Shown: piece after piece, positions 1 to 5,468 of the stretch
How positions within the stretch are numbered: the first letter of the stretch is position 1
Layout: each line of letters starts with the position of its first letter
DNA from: Variovorax sp.
GTDB taxonomy: Bacteria; Pseudomonadota; Gammaproteobacteria; Burkholderiales; Burkholderiaceae_C
DNA: 5,468 bases
Assembly: GCA_028292835.1 (NCBI GenBank)
Contig: JAQGLP010000105.1
Coordinates: 1 to 5,468, forward strand
Direction of reading: 5' to 3'
Notes under the pieces: generated by a model
Seen by the model: the letters and a program-made list of their open reading frames with translations, nothing else
What the model was told of the DNA's origin: nothing
Database searches by the model: none
Position numbers and translations under genes: made by a program

Positions 1-1273
1 CGCTGACAGGTGCGAGGCGGGTGTGGTGCGTCCACAGGGCGGCGATGGCTTCATTGCCGATCGCCTCTCCGAGCGCGGTCCGGCGCAGTGTCTCCTGGGG
101 TGAGAAAGAGGCGGCGGAGGGCGAGGACGGCGGCAAGGGCAGGTCCGGCCCCTCGACGAGCTGCGTGACCACCGCGTTCGGATCGCGTGCCACCGGGCCG
201 GCAGGCTCCCTGGGTTCCTGCTCCCAGGGCATCCGCGCGACCGCTGCATGGGGCCGACCCATCAGGATCAGGCCGCTGGGCGGCAGCTCGGTCACGGTGA
301 GGTTCGACAGGCGCCGCCCGGCCAAGCTCACGGCCTGCCAGCCTGCGGCAGCTGCGGCCCCGGGGATGCCCTGCAGCAGCGCGGTGACGCGCGACTCCAC
401 GAAAGGCTGCAGGTTGAACAATGGAATATCGCGGCCTTTTGCGAGTTCGCGCACCTGCATGCCGGCCAGACCGCGCAGGCCTTCGAGCAGCGCCGTGCCA
501 TACATCGACAGGCCCTGGTCCGCGCTGGTGTGCTGGTAGGCGGAGCGGTTGCTGGCGGTGGCATACAGCACGGCCGAGGTCTGCAGGCTGTTGGTCAGCG
601 CGGCCTTGCCACTGGTCAGGATCGGGCTGCCATCGACATCCAGCTGGCGCAGCGCAGCGCTGTCGTTGCGGCAGGCATCGATGAAGAGAAGAACCTGCGA
701 CATCGGCAGCAGCGCGAGGCCCTGCCGGATGTTCTCGGTGCCGATCGCGTCGTTGGGCGACGGCATCGCACCTGCGAGGTAGTCACACGGCAGCAGGATC
801 TGGCGCTCGGCATCGACCTCCGCGCCGTGGCCCGAGAAAAACATCAATCCGCGCGACAGGCGCGCAACCTCCGGCGCCAGCGCTCTCATGCCGCCAGCCC
901 AGGCGCGCACCGCCTGCTGGCAGTTGGCCAGCGTGGGCTGCGCGCTGCAACTGTCCATGGGCGACGCAACCTTGAGTTCGCCGGGTTGGGGCGAGAGCAG
1001 CAGGTGGCAGCTCACCAGGGGCGCATCGGCAAGTTGGTAGTCCCGGTTCAGCCACTCGAACACACGCCAGGCGGTGAGTGCGGAAACCTGGAGCTGGCCC
1101 AGGCCGCGACAGTCGCTGATCCAGTCGTCGGTGCCCGCCGCCGGCGCGGCCCCGCCATCGAAGTGCGCGTAGGCGCTGATGCCGATCACCAGCGCATGGG
1201 TGCCCGGTCGGTCCTTCTGCCAGTCCGGATCCACCCAATGTCCCAGCGCAGGGTCTTGGGGCACGAGCTTCAT
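1..1273 (-). CDS. Caspase-like cysteine protease (peptidase C14 family), C-terminus cut off by the window edge
   Basis: The frame is open from the ATG at 1273-1271 to the window edge, giving 424 codons with no stop. Residues about 26-33 (HALVIGIS) match the first strand of the caspase fold. Residues 144-150 (MFFSGHG) carry the catalytic His149, and 199-204 (DACRND) carry the catalytic Cys201. The stretch around 233-267 (SAVLYATAS, then GTALLEGL) fits the second, p10-like half. By family knowledge this is a cytoplasmic cysteine endopeptidase; no signal peptide or membrane segment is seen. The substrate is unknown. After about residue 330 the caspase homology ends. A Pro/Ser-rich hinge (about 372-392) leads into an unrecognised region, so the full protein probably has a further domain. 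The start is set by the ATGA overlap with the upstream hydrolase gene and by a purine-rich site four bases before it, so the two are probably translationally coupled. Fold and dyad are confident; the biological role is not. Confidence 0.9.
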   Translation of the reverse strand, partial: MKLVPQDPALGHWVDPDWQKDRPGTHALVIGISAYAHFDGGAAPAAGTDDWISDCRGLGQLQVSALTAWRVFEWLNRDYQLADAPLVSCHLLLSPQPGELKVASPMDSCSAQPTLANCQQAVRAWAGGMRALAPEVARLSRGLMFFSGHGAEVDAERQILLPCDYLAGAMPSPNDAIGTENIRQGLALLPMSQVLLFIDACRNDSAALRQLDVDGSPILTSGKAALTNSLQTSAVLYATASNRSAYQHTSADQGLSMYGTALLEGLRGLAGMQVRELAKGRDIPLFNLQPFVESRVTALLQGIPGAAAAAGWQAVSLAGRRLSNLTVTELPPSGLILMGRPHAAVARMPWEQEPREPAGPVARDPNAVVTQLVEGPDLPLPPSSPSAASFSPQETLRRTALGEAIGNEAIAALWTHHTRLAPVS

Positions 1274-2574
1274 GCGGCCTTCCAGCCCGCGGCGGCCGCG
1301 GCGCGCAGCTTCTCCGCGAGGCGGCGGTAGAAGCTCGGTCGCTGCAGGTAGCCGCCATGCGCGCGGGTCAGCGGCGATCCGCTGTCGTAGGGCCCGTCGT
1401 CCACGCCGTCGAAGATGCCTTGCGTGCTGAAGCTGAGCACGTCGTTCGGGTCCCACACGTTCCACCACACCCCGAGCGCCTGCGCGGGAAACGGCACCCT
1501 GGCCGGCGCACGGATGCTGCGGTCGCTGGCAACGAAGAGCTTGGCCTCCTCGAAGAAGCCGACCTGGCTGGCGGTGGCGCACCAGAAATCGATGCGCGGT
1601 GGACGGGCGTCCTTTTGGGCCGGCAGGAACCACGAGACCAGGTCGTAGACGATCTGCCCACCCATGCTGTGCGTGACGACCACCAGCGGCTCGTCGCCGC
1701 CGGCGCCCCGCTGCCTGTCGAGCTCGCGCAGCTTGTCCATCACGCGCCGCACGATCGGGCCCGGGTCGTCGGCACTGCGCGATTCGGCGTAGGTGACGAC
1801 GTCGCCAGCGAAAAGCGAGATCGCCTCATGCGCCCACTTGCGCGCTTCCAGCAGGCCGACCGAGGCAGCGTACAAAGGCAGGTCGTCGGCCCGCTGGAAG
1901 ACCTCGCGCAGGCGCACGGTCGCGTCCTGCCAGCGTTCCTTGAATCCCATGCCGGTCACTGCTTGCGGCGTGGCCGCGGCGCCTGCCGCTTGCAGCGCGG
2001 CGCCGATCAGTGCGAGCTCGGCCTCGGCATCCTTCGCGCCGCGCAGCGCGGCTTGCAGGCCGGGATCGTGGGCGACGTCGTCGGCCATGAGCGCGGCGTG
2101 GGCCAGGGTGTCCGGTGCCACTGTCGGCGAGTTCGCGGGCGATGTTGCCATCAGCACGCCGCAGAGCAAATCGGCCAGTGCGTCGGGCGCGAGTTGGCGC
2201 AGCCGGCCGGACCGTGGCGCGGCACCCGCGCCGGCCGGGCCGAATCCGGACCCCAGCACGGCTGGCGGCACCGCGGCCGGCGCAGCAGGCACGGTGGGCA
2301 GCGGCTGCTCGAAGGCGAGGGCGATTTCGAGTTGCTCGTTGAAGGCCTGCGTGGGCGTCGCCCCGGCACCCATGCCCAGGATGCGGCTGCGCGGCCGTGA
2401 AGCGCCATTCCAGGCGAAGCTCACGCCCAGGTCACCCCAATAGGCGTCGTCGATGAGCACCTGCTCGGGACGGGCCGAGATTTCCGGACAGACCCAGCGA
2501 CGCAGCAGCGGCGTGATCTGCTGAAACAGCGAGCGGTCACGCACGTTGACGCCGTGCACGAAAAGGATGGGCAT
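1270..2574 (-). CDS. Alpha/beta-fold serine hydrolase (lipase/esterase-like)
   Basis: This is a 434-residue protein. It opens directly on the first core strand and oxyanion motif FVHG (residues 5-8). DDAYWGD follows at 42-48. The nucleophile elbow is THSMGG at 301-306, with Ser303 as the likely nucleophile. WDPND at 374-378 offers Asp375 or Asp378 as the acid, and His406 (RAHGGY) is the likely general base. By family knowledge such proteins cleave ester or amide bonds; lipid or thioester substrates are possible but not shown. An Ala/Pro/Gly-rich linker (about 91-120) and a helical stretch (about 125-235) separate the N-terminal strands from the elbow and may form a lid or partner-binding insert. 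No signal peptide is seen. The frame could be extended upstream to an ATG at 2667, but GGAGG just before 2574 and the immediate fold start favour this shorter form. Its last bases overlap the caspase-like gene by four. Confidence 0.88.
   Translation of the reverse strand: MPILFVHGVNVRDRSLFQQITPLLRRWVCPEISARPEQVLIDDAYWGDLGVSFAWNGASRPRSRILGMGAGATPTQAFNEQLEIALAFEQPLPTVPAAPAAVPPAVLGSGFGPAGAGAAPRSGRLRQLAPDALADLLCGVLMATSPANSPTVAPDTLAHAALMADDVAHDPGLQAALRGAKDAEAELALIGAALQAAGAAATPQAVTGMGFKERWQDATVRLREVFQRADDLPLYAASVGLLEARKWAHEAISLFAGDVVTYAESRSADDPGPIVRRVMDKLRELDRQRGAGGDEPLVVVTHSMGGQIVYDLVSWFLPAQKDARPPRIDFWCATASQVGFFEEAKLFVASDRSIRAPARVPFPAQALGVWWNVWDPNDVLSFSTQGIFDGVDDGPYDSGSPLTRAHGGYLQRPSFYRRLAEKLRAAAAAGWKAA
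1278..1283 (-). promoter_or_regulatory. Ribosome binding site for the caspase-like gene, inside the hydrolase gene
   Basis: On the minus strand GGAAGG lies four bases before the ATG at 1273. It sits within the last codons of the hydrolase gene, which ends in the ATGA overlap. It supports this start and coupled translation of the two genes. Confidence 0.55.
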
Positions 2575-2578
2575 GATG

Positions 2579-2583
2579 CCTCC
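2579..2583 (-). promoter_or_regulatory. Ribosome binding site deciding the hydrolase start
   Basis: On the minus strand a perfect GGAGG lies four bases before the ATG at 2574. It favours this start over the longer in-frame ATG at 2667, whose extra 31 residues do not look like part of the fold. Confidence 0.75.
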
Positions 2584-2602
2584 GCCGAGCCCTGGGCATG
2601 GC

Positions 2603-2651
2603 AGTCTAGCAACGGAGGCCGATTGCGCAAAGGACCCCGCAGCAGTCCAAT
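2603..2651. promoter_or_regulatory. Possible bidirectional promoter between the hydrolase and subtilase genes
   Basis: The perfect palindrome TTGCGCAA at 2623-2630 can be read as TTGCGC, a partial -35 match, on both strands. On the plus strand a 17-base spacer leads to TCCAAT at 2646-2651, four of six matches to the sigma-70 -10 consensus. On the minus strand a 16-base spacer leads to TAGACT at 2608-2603, also four of six. The predicted leaders would be about 37 and 22 bases. The matches are weak and found by eye. The palindrome could instead be an operator, or chance. Confidence 0.3.
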
Positions 2652-2683
2652 TGAGCGCGGGCAGCACGCCCTTCCCCTGGCTG

Positions 2684-2689
2684 AAAGGA
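2684..2689 (+). promoter_or_regulatory. Ribosome binding site for the subtilase-like gene
   Basis: AAAGGA lies five bases before the ATG at 2695. It supports this start over the in-frame ATG at 2554, which would overlap the start of the divergent hydrolase gene and add residues with no subtilase similarity. Confidence 0.65.
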
Positions 2690-2694
2690 CCGTC

Positions 2695-3834
2695 ATGCCC
2701 CGCCTATTGACGCTGGACCGCCTCGCAGTCGCCGACACCGCCTCTCCGCGACCCGGCGACACCGTGCCCGGACCCCTCGATCCTTTCGTTCGCCTCCCGC
2801 TGGCGGTGGCGGGTGCACCGGTGGCTGTCGCGGGTGTCGTGGCGGAGCACGAGGTGCACGGCGACGTGCTCAACCTGCTGCGTGGCATCGACCGGCTGCT
2901 CGAATGGAACGTCGACGCGATCAACCTGAGCCTGGGTCCGGCGCAGGAGGCCTTGCAGCCGGACCATCCGCTCGCGGTGGCCGTGCGGACCGCCTGGGAG
3001 CGTGGCGTGGTCGTGGTCGTCGCGGCCGGCAATTGGGGGCCGGAGCCGGACTCGCTGCAGCCGCTGGCGCAATTGCCCCAGGTGATCGCGGTCGGGGCCA
3101 CGGACGACGCCGGCGTGCTGCTCGACATCTCGAGCCGCGGCACGCCGCAGGGCGCCCAGCCCACGGTGGTGGCGCCCGGTACCACGCGCAGCCTCCCCGG
3201 CGTGCCCGACTTCGACGCGGGCACCAGCTTTGCCGCGCCGAAGGTGGCGGGGCTGTCGGTCGTGGTGCTGCGCGCGTTGCAGTTGCTGAAGCAGGATTTC
3301 GTCGACCACCTGCGGGACCAATGGTCGACGTTTACCCGGCCGGTGCGCCGCCCGGTCCTGGGCATCGCCGATACGGGAGTGAATCCCGCGGCGCTGCCGG
3401 ACCGCTCCCAGGAGGAATCGATGACCTGGCGCGGTGGCGACACCGTCAAGCTCTCGCGCGGCGACCGCGATCGCGCCTGGATCGCCGGCGTGCACGAGGG
3501 GCTCGGCCGGCTCGGCGTGAGCTGTTCGCTGGCTGTCGATCCCGGCACGGTGCGCAGAGCGCTGCAGCAAGCCGCCGATCCGCTGCCGGGGCGGGCGTCG
3601 TGGGAATGTGGCGCGGGCCTGCTCGACGAGCCGCAGGTCCTTGCATGGCTGAGCGATTTCAAGCCCTCGCGCTTTGTCGAGCTTTTCGCCGCGCGTGCGC
3701 CCGATGCGGTGCAGCGCAACGGTATCGCGGCGCTGGATGCCAAGCTCGGACCGCGTTGGGACGACGGCCTCGCCCGCTACTTCCTGATTCTCTTCAGGCG
3801 CAGCGTCGCGAGGGCGATCGTGAAGATCCTTTAA
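2695..3834 (+). CDS. Subtilisin-like (peptidase S8) protein, apparently lacking the usual Asp and His segments
   Basis: This is a 379-residue protein with no signal peptide. Residues about 56-81, ending AINLSLG, align well by eye with the subtilisin stretch ending VINMSLG. VVVVAAGN (105-113) supplies the oxyanion Asn113. VIAVGATDDAG (130-140), VVAPG (158-162) and GTSFAAPKVAG (176-186) follow in the normal order, with Ser178 as nucleophile. Only about 55 residues precede the aligned region. The segments that normally hold the catalytic Asp (DTG) and His (HGTH) therefore seem to be missing, and the short upstream gap does not encode them in this frame. The closing subtilase helix (PGTVRRAL, 283-290, then CGAGLLD, 305-311) lies about 90 residues later than usual. 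The insertion contains VLGIADTGVN (221-230), which resembles an Asp motif in the wrong place. Residues 320-379 are unrecognised. It may be an inactive scaffold, a rearranged enzyme, or a diverged cytoplasmic protease. It is divergent from the hydrolase-caspase pair and may share its promoter. Confidence 0.85.
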   Translation: MPRLLTLDRLAVADTASPRPGDTVPGPLDPFVRLPLAVAGAPVAVAGVVAEHEVHGDVLNLLRGIDRLLEWNVDAINLSLGPAQEALQPDHPLAVAVRTAWERGVVVVVAAGNWGPEPDSLQPLAQLPQVIAVGATDDAGVLLDISSRGTPQGAQPTVVAPGTTRSLPGVPDFDAGTSFAAPKVAGLSVVVLRALQLLKQDFVDHLRDQWSTFTRPVRRPVLGIADTGVNPAALPDRSQEESMTWRGGDTVKLSRGDRDRAWIAGVHEGLGRLGVSCSLAVDPGTVRRALQQAADPLPGRASWECGAGLLDEPQVLAWLSDFKPSRFVELFAARAPDAVQRNGIAALDAKLGPRWDDGLARYFLILFRRSVARAIVKIL

Positions 3835-3846
3835 GCGCTGGACGCC

Positions 3847-3867
3847 GTCAGCGGCGGGCACGCTGGC
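3847..3867. terminator. Hairpin between convergent genes, possible terminator
   Basis: Bases 3847-3853 can pair with 3861-3867 in a seven-pair stem with one G-T wobble (plus-strand sense) and a seven-base loop. It lies between the stop codons of the subtilase and the AI-2E gene. No T-run follows on either strand, so it is not a classical intrinsic terminator. CAGCG at 3849-3853 could also pair with CGCTG at 3836-3840. Confidence 0.3.
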
Positions 3868-3880
3868 TCATGCGGCGGAG

Positions 3881-3895
3881 GTCGAGAGGCTCGAC
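3881..3895. terminator. Second hairpin between convergent genes, possible terminator
   Basis: GTCGAG at 3881-3886 and CTCGAC at 3890-3895 form a perfect six-pair stem around a three-base loop, ending two bases before the AI-2E gene's stop codon. The symmetrical stem could act in both directions, but there is no T-run. Confidence 0.3.
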
Positions 3896-3897
3896 GG

Positions 3898-4938
3898 TCA
3901 ATGCGTGGCGCGCGGCCCGGACAGGGCCCGCCACACGGTCGCCAGCACGGCCATCAGCGTGGGACCGAGAAAAATCCCGATCACCCCCAGCGTTTCGAGC
4001 CCGCCAAACACGCCCAGCAGCGCCAGCACCACCGGCAGTCTGGAGGAGCCGGCAATGAACGCCGGGCGCACGAAATGGTCGGCGGTAAAGATCAGGAACG
4101 CCCCGAACAGCCCCAGCACGAGGGCCGCCGTGCTGGCACCGAGCGTGAACAGATAGAGCGTGCATCCGAGCACGACCAGCATGGCACCAAAGGGCACCAT
4201 GCCCAGCAAGGCGGTGCACAGGCCCCAGAACGCGGGATGCGGGATGCGTGCGATTGCGTAGGCTCCGCCCATCAGCACCCCCACGCCCAGGCCGACCAGC
4301 ACCAGGCCATTGACGGTGCCGCGCACCGCCACCACGCCCGTGCGCAGCGTGTCGGTACCGGAAGTGCCGAACTGGCGCAGCAACATCCGCTCGATCTGCT
4401 CAGAGAGCGCATCGCCCTGGAGGTAGAGAAAGAACAGCACCAGCACGCAGAAAAACACCGACATGGCCCCATGGCCGGCATCGGCGAGCAGGGTTCGACC
4501 GGTGTCGAAGCCCAGGCTGGCGCCCAGGCTTCGCGCCAGTTCGGCCAGGGCGCCGGGGTCGGCGATGGAAGTGTTCCATTGCGCGAGCAACCAGGGCCCC
4601 ACCCAGGGCAGGGCGCCGATCCAGTCGGGCGCGGGCAGGCCGGACTCCTGGCTGTGCGCCCACAGGCGGGCGGCGGCGGGGGCCTCCCGCACGGCCTGCA
4701 AGACCAGGTAGACCATCGGCAGGACGATCACCACGACGGTCGCCAGCGTAAGGAGCCCCGCGCTCACCAGTGCGCTGCGATGCGAGTCGACGCGGCGGCG
4801 CAGGCGCTCGTGCACAGGCCAGGTGCTGACCGCCAGCAGCGCCGCCCAGGCAACAGGCACCAGCAGCCTGTGCAAGAGCCAGGCGCAGAGCGCAAACAAG
4901 GTCAAGGTGGCCGCGGTGCGGGCTGTTTCGGGTTTCAA
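3898..4938 (-). CDS. AI-2E family transporter (PerM/YdiK-like membrane protein)
   Basis: This is a 346-residue integral inner-membrane protein, close to the usual family length. Two hydrophobic segments lie at about 12-40, and one at about 58-82. A polar region at 85-155 is followed by a segment near 157-174. The closely packed C-terminal segments cover about 209-229, 235-283 and 300-335. The family signature is clear: DHFVRP at 287-292, then LLGVFGGLETLG at 307-318 and IFLGP at 322-326. The family (Pfam AI-2E_transport, formerly UPF0118) has been linked to export of autoinducer-2 or to ion exchange, depending on the member; the substrate here cannot be told from sequence. The start is TTG, supported by AAAGGA four bases upstream. 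No operon partner is visible: it converges on the subtilase gene and is divergent from the oxidoreductase gene. Confidence 0.93.
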   Translation of the reverse strand: MKPETARTAATLTLFALCAWLLHRLLVPVAWAALLAVSTWPVHERLRRRVDSHRSALVSAGLLTLATVVVIVLPMVYLVLQAVREAPAAARLWAHSQESGLPAPDWIGALPWVGPWLLAQWNTSIADPGALAELARSLGASLGFDTGRTLLADAGHGAMSVFFCVLVLFFLYLQGDALSEQIERMLLRQFGTSGTDTLRTGVVAVRGTVNGLVLVGLGVGVLMGGAYAIARIPHPAFWGLCTALLGMVPFGAMLVVLGCTLYLFTLGASTAALVLGLFGAFLIFTADHFVRPAFIAGSSRLPVVLALLGVFGGLETLGVIGIFLGPTLMAVLATVWRALSGPRATH

Positions 4939-4942
4939 GGGG

Positions 4943-4948
4943 TCCTTT
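4943..4948 (-). promoter_or_regulatory. Ribosome binding site for the AI-2E gene, supporting a TTG start
   Basis: On the minus strand AAAGGA lies four bases before the TTG at 4938. The first membrane segment begins about 11 residues after this TTG, which fits the family layout. Confidence 0.6.
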
Positions 4949-5077
4949 CGCGGGTGTCGGTCGACCGTGGCTTCGCGCTATTTTGGACTGGCTCCATCCT
5001 GCGGGCGGGCCGGTGCCCGAATCTCAGGCGTGGAGGCGATTCCTCAAGGGAAGGGCTGCTTCCGCAACCCCAGGCGC

Positions 5078-5100
5078 GTCAGTCGGTGCTGACTTAAAAT
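5078..5100 (+). promoter_or_regulatory. Candidate -10 box and inverted repeat upstream of the oxidoreductase gene
   Basis: TAAAAT at 5095-5100 matches the sigma-70 -10 consensus at five of six positions and lies in the only A/T-rich patch of this intergenic region. No good -35 is seen at the proper spacing. Just upstream, GTCAG (5078-5082) and CTGAC (5089-5093) form an inverted repeat with a six-base gap, placed where a regulator could block or assist polymerase. The rest of the 210-base gap between the two divergent starts shows no other clear signal; a five-pair inverted repeat (GGAAG/CTTCC, 5049-5063) is probably chance. Confidence 0.35.
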
Positions 5101-5148
5101 TCCGGCCCCGGTCCGTGGGTGCGCAGTGCCCGACCGGATCACCCTCCC

Positions 5149-5468
5149 ATGAATGCTCCGACCGCGCTGACGGCGTTGTTGTCGCAGGCCCAAGAGCCCG
5201 CGCGACTGCGCGAGATCCCCTACAACTACACCAGCTGCTCCGACCGCGAGATCGTGATACGCCTGCTGGGCGAGCGCGGCTGGGAGTTGCTGCAGACGCT
5301 GCGCGCCGAGCGCCGCACCGGCCGGTCGGCGCGCATGCTCTACGAGGTGCTGGGCGTCATCTGGGTGGTGAGACGCAATCCGTACCTGGTCGACGACCTG
5401 ATGGACAACCCGCGGCGGCGCGGCCAGCTGGTGGAGGCTCTGAACCACCGCCTTGTCGTGGTGAGCAA
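5149..5468 (+). CDS. DUF3683-type FAD/FMN-binding oxidoreductase, N-terminal 106 codons only
   Basis: The frame is open from the ATG at 5149 to the window edge. The first residues, with LREIPYNYTSCSDREIVIRL (about 20-39), then RRTGRSARMLYEVLG and a VRRNPYL/DNPRRR stretch, match what I know as the DUF3683 N-terminal domain. In Burkholderiales this domain heads a very large (over 1,200-residue) FAD-linked oxidase resembling D-lactate dehydrogenases, with later FAD-binding, FAD-oxidase C-terminal and iron-sulfur/CCG domains. None of those later domains lies in this window, so the function rests on recognising the N-terminus. The proposed role is oxidation of a 2-hydroxy acid with electron transfer to the respiratory chain. 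No strong ribosome binding site precedes the ATG. The start is chosen because conserved sequence begins about 20 residues in. Confidence 0.82.
   Translation, partial: MNAPTALTALLSQAQEPARLREIPYNYTSCSDREIVIRLLGERGWELLQTLRAERRTGRSARMLYEVLGVIWVVRRNPYLVDDLMDNPRRRGQLVEALNHRLVVVS

Noticed and set aside
248..1330. Long plus-strand open frame of 360 codons opposite the caspase-like gene
   Set aside because: The opposite strand has clear caspase motifs. The plus-strand translation is Arg/Gln/Ala-rich with no recognisable fold, as expected for an antisense shadow in GC-rich DNA.
1357..2400. Long plus-strand open frame of 347 codons opposite the hydrolase gene
   Set aside because: It is antisense to a gene with a good ribosome binding site and catalytic motifs. 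The translation is low-complexity Arg/Gly/His-rich.
2629..2638. Ten-base sequence AAAGGACCCC shared with the minus strand at 4948-4939
   Set aside because: One copy is the ribosome binding site of the AI-2E gene. The other lies in the hydrolase-subtilase gap without a start in a useful frame, so chance is the simpler explanation.
2847..2862. HEVHG (residues 52-56) as the subtilase catalytic His
   Set aside because: It lies only about 20 residues before the INLSLG strand, whereas the catalytic His precedes that strand by about 60 residues in subtilisin, and the HGTH helix pattern is absent.
2421..3861. Two long minus-strand open frames opposite the subtilase gene
   Set aside because: The plus strand encodes conserved subtilase motifs. 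The minus-strand frames have no domain-like sequence and would cross into the hydrolase start region.
2904..4058. Plus-strand frame of 384 codons overlapping the subtilase and AI-2E genes
   Set aside because: It is very Arg/Ala-rich, runs across two real genes in different frames, and has no homology-like motif.
3901..5097. Plus-strand frame of 398 codons opposite the AI-2E gene
   Set aside because: The minus strand encodes a membrane protein with the family signature. The plus frame is Gln/His/Gly-rich antisense translation.
5044..5448. Minus-strand frame of 134 codons opposite the start of the oxidoreductase gene
   Set aside because: The plus strand carries a recognisable conserved N-terminus. 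The minus frame shows no domain and covers the promoter region.

Overview
This is a GC-rich bacterial window. It most likely comes from a beta-proteobacterium of the order Burkholderiales, probably Comamonadaceae (Variovorax/Ramlibacter-like). The placement is inferred from codon use with G or C at nearly every third position, and from the right-edge gene, whose N-terminus looks like the large DUF3683 FAD/FMN-binding oxidoreductase I associate with Burkholderiales. No database search was possible.

Left part (1-3834): three putative hydrolases form a divergent cluster. On the minus strand, an alpha/beta-hydrolase gene (2574 to 1270) overlaps by ATGA a caspase-like (peptidase C14) gene (1273 to beyond base 1, C-terminus missing). 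On the plus strand, starting 120 bases from the hydrolase, is a subtilisin-like (peptidase S8) protein (2695-3834). None has a visible signal peptide, so all three are predicted to act in the cytoplasm. The caspase keeps its His/Cys dyad and the hydrolase keeps a nucleophile elbow. The subtilase keeps the oxyanion Asn and the catalytic Ser, but appears to lack the usual N-terminal Asp and His segments and has an unusual insertion after the Ser helix. A perfect 8-base palindrome between the divergent genes could supply the -35 element in both directions. This cluster is the best candidate for an uncharacterised system in the window, for example a proteolytic cascade or a stress, cell-death or defence module. 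That role is inference from gene content only.

Right part (3835-5468): the subtilase gene converges on a minus-strand AI-2E/PerM-family membrane protein with a TTG start (4938-3898). The 63-base gap between the stop codons holds two hairpins that may stop transcription from both sides. A 210-base divergent intergenic region follows, with a -10-like box and an inverted repeat. The window ends in the first 106 codons of the DUF3683-type oxidoreductase. These last two genes look like ordinary chromosomal genes unrelated to the hydrolase cluster.

No tRNA, rRNA, CRISPR array, insertion sequence or integrase was seen.
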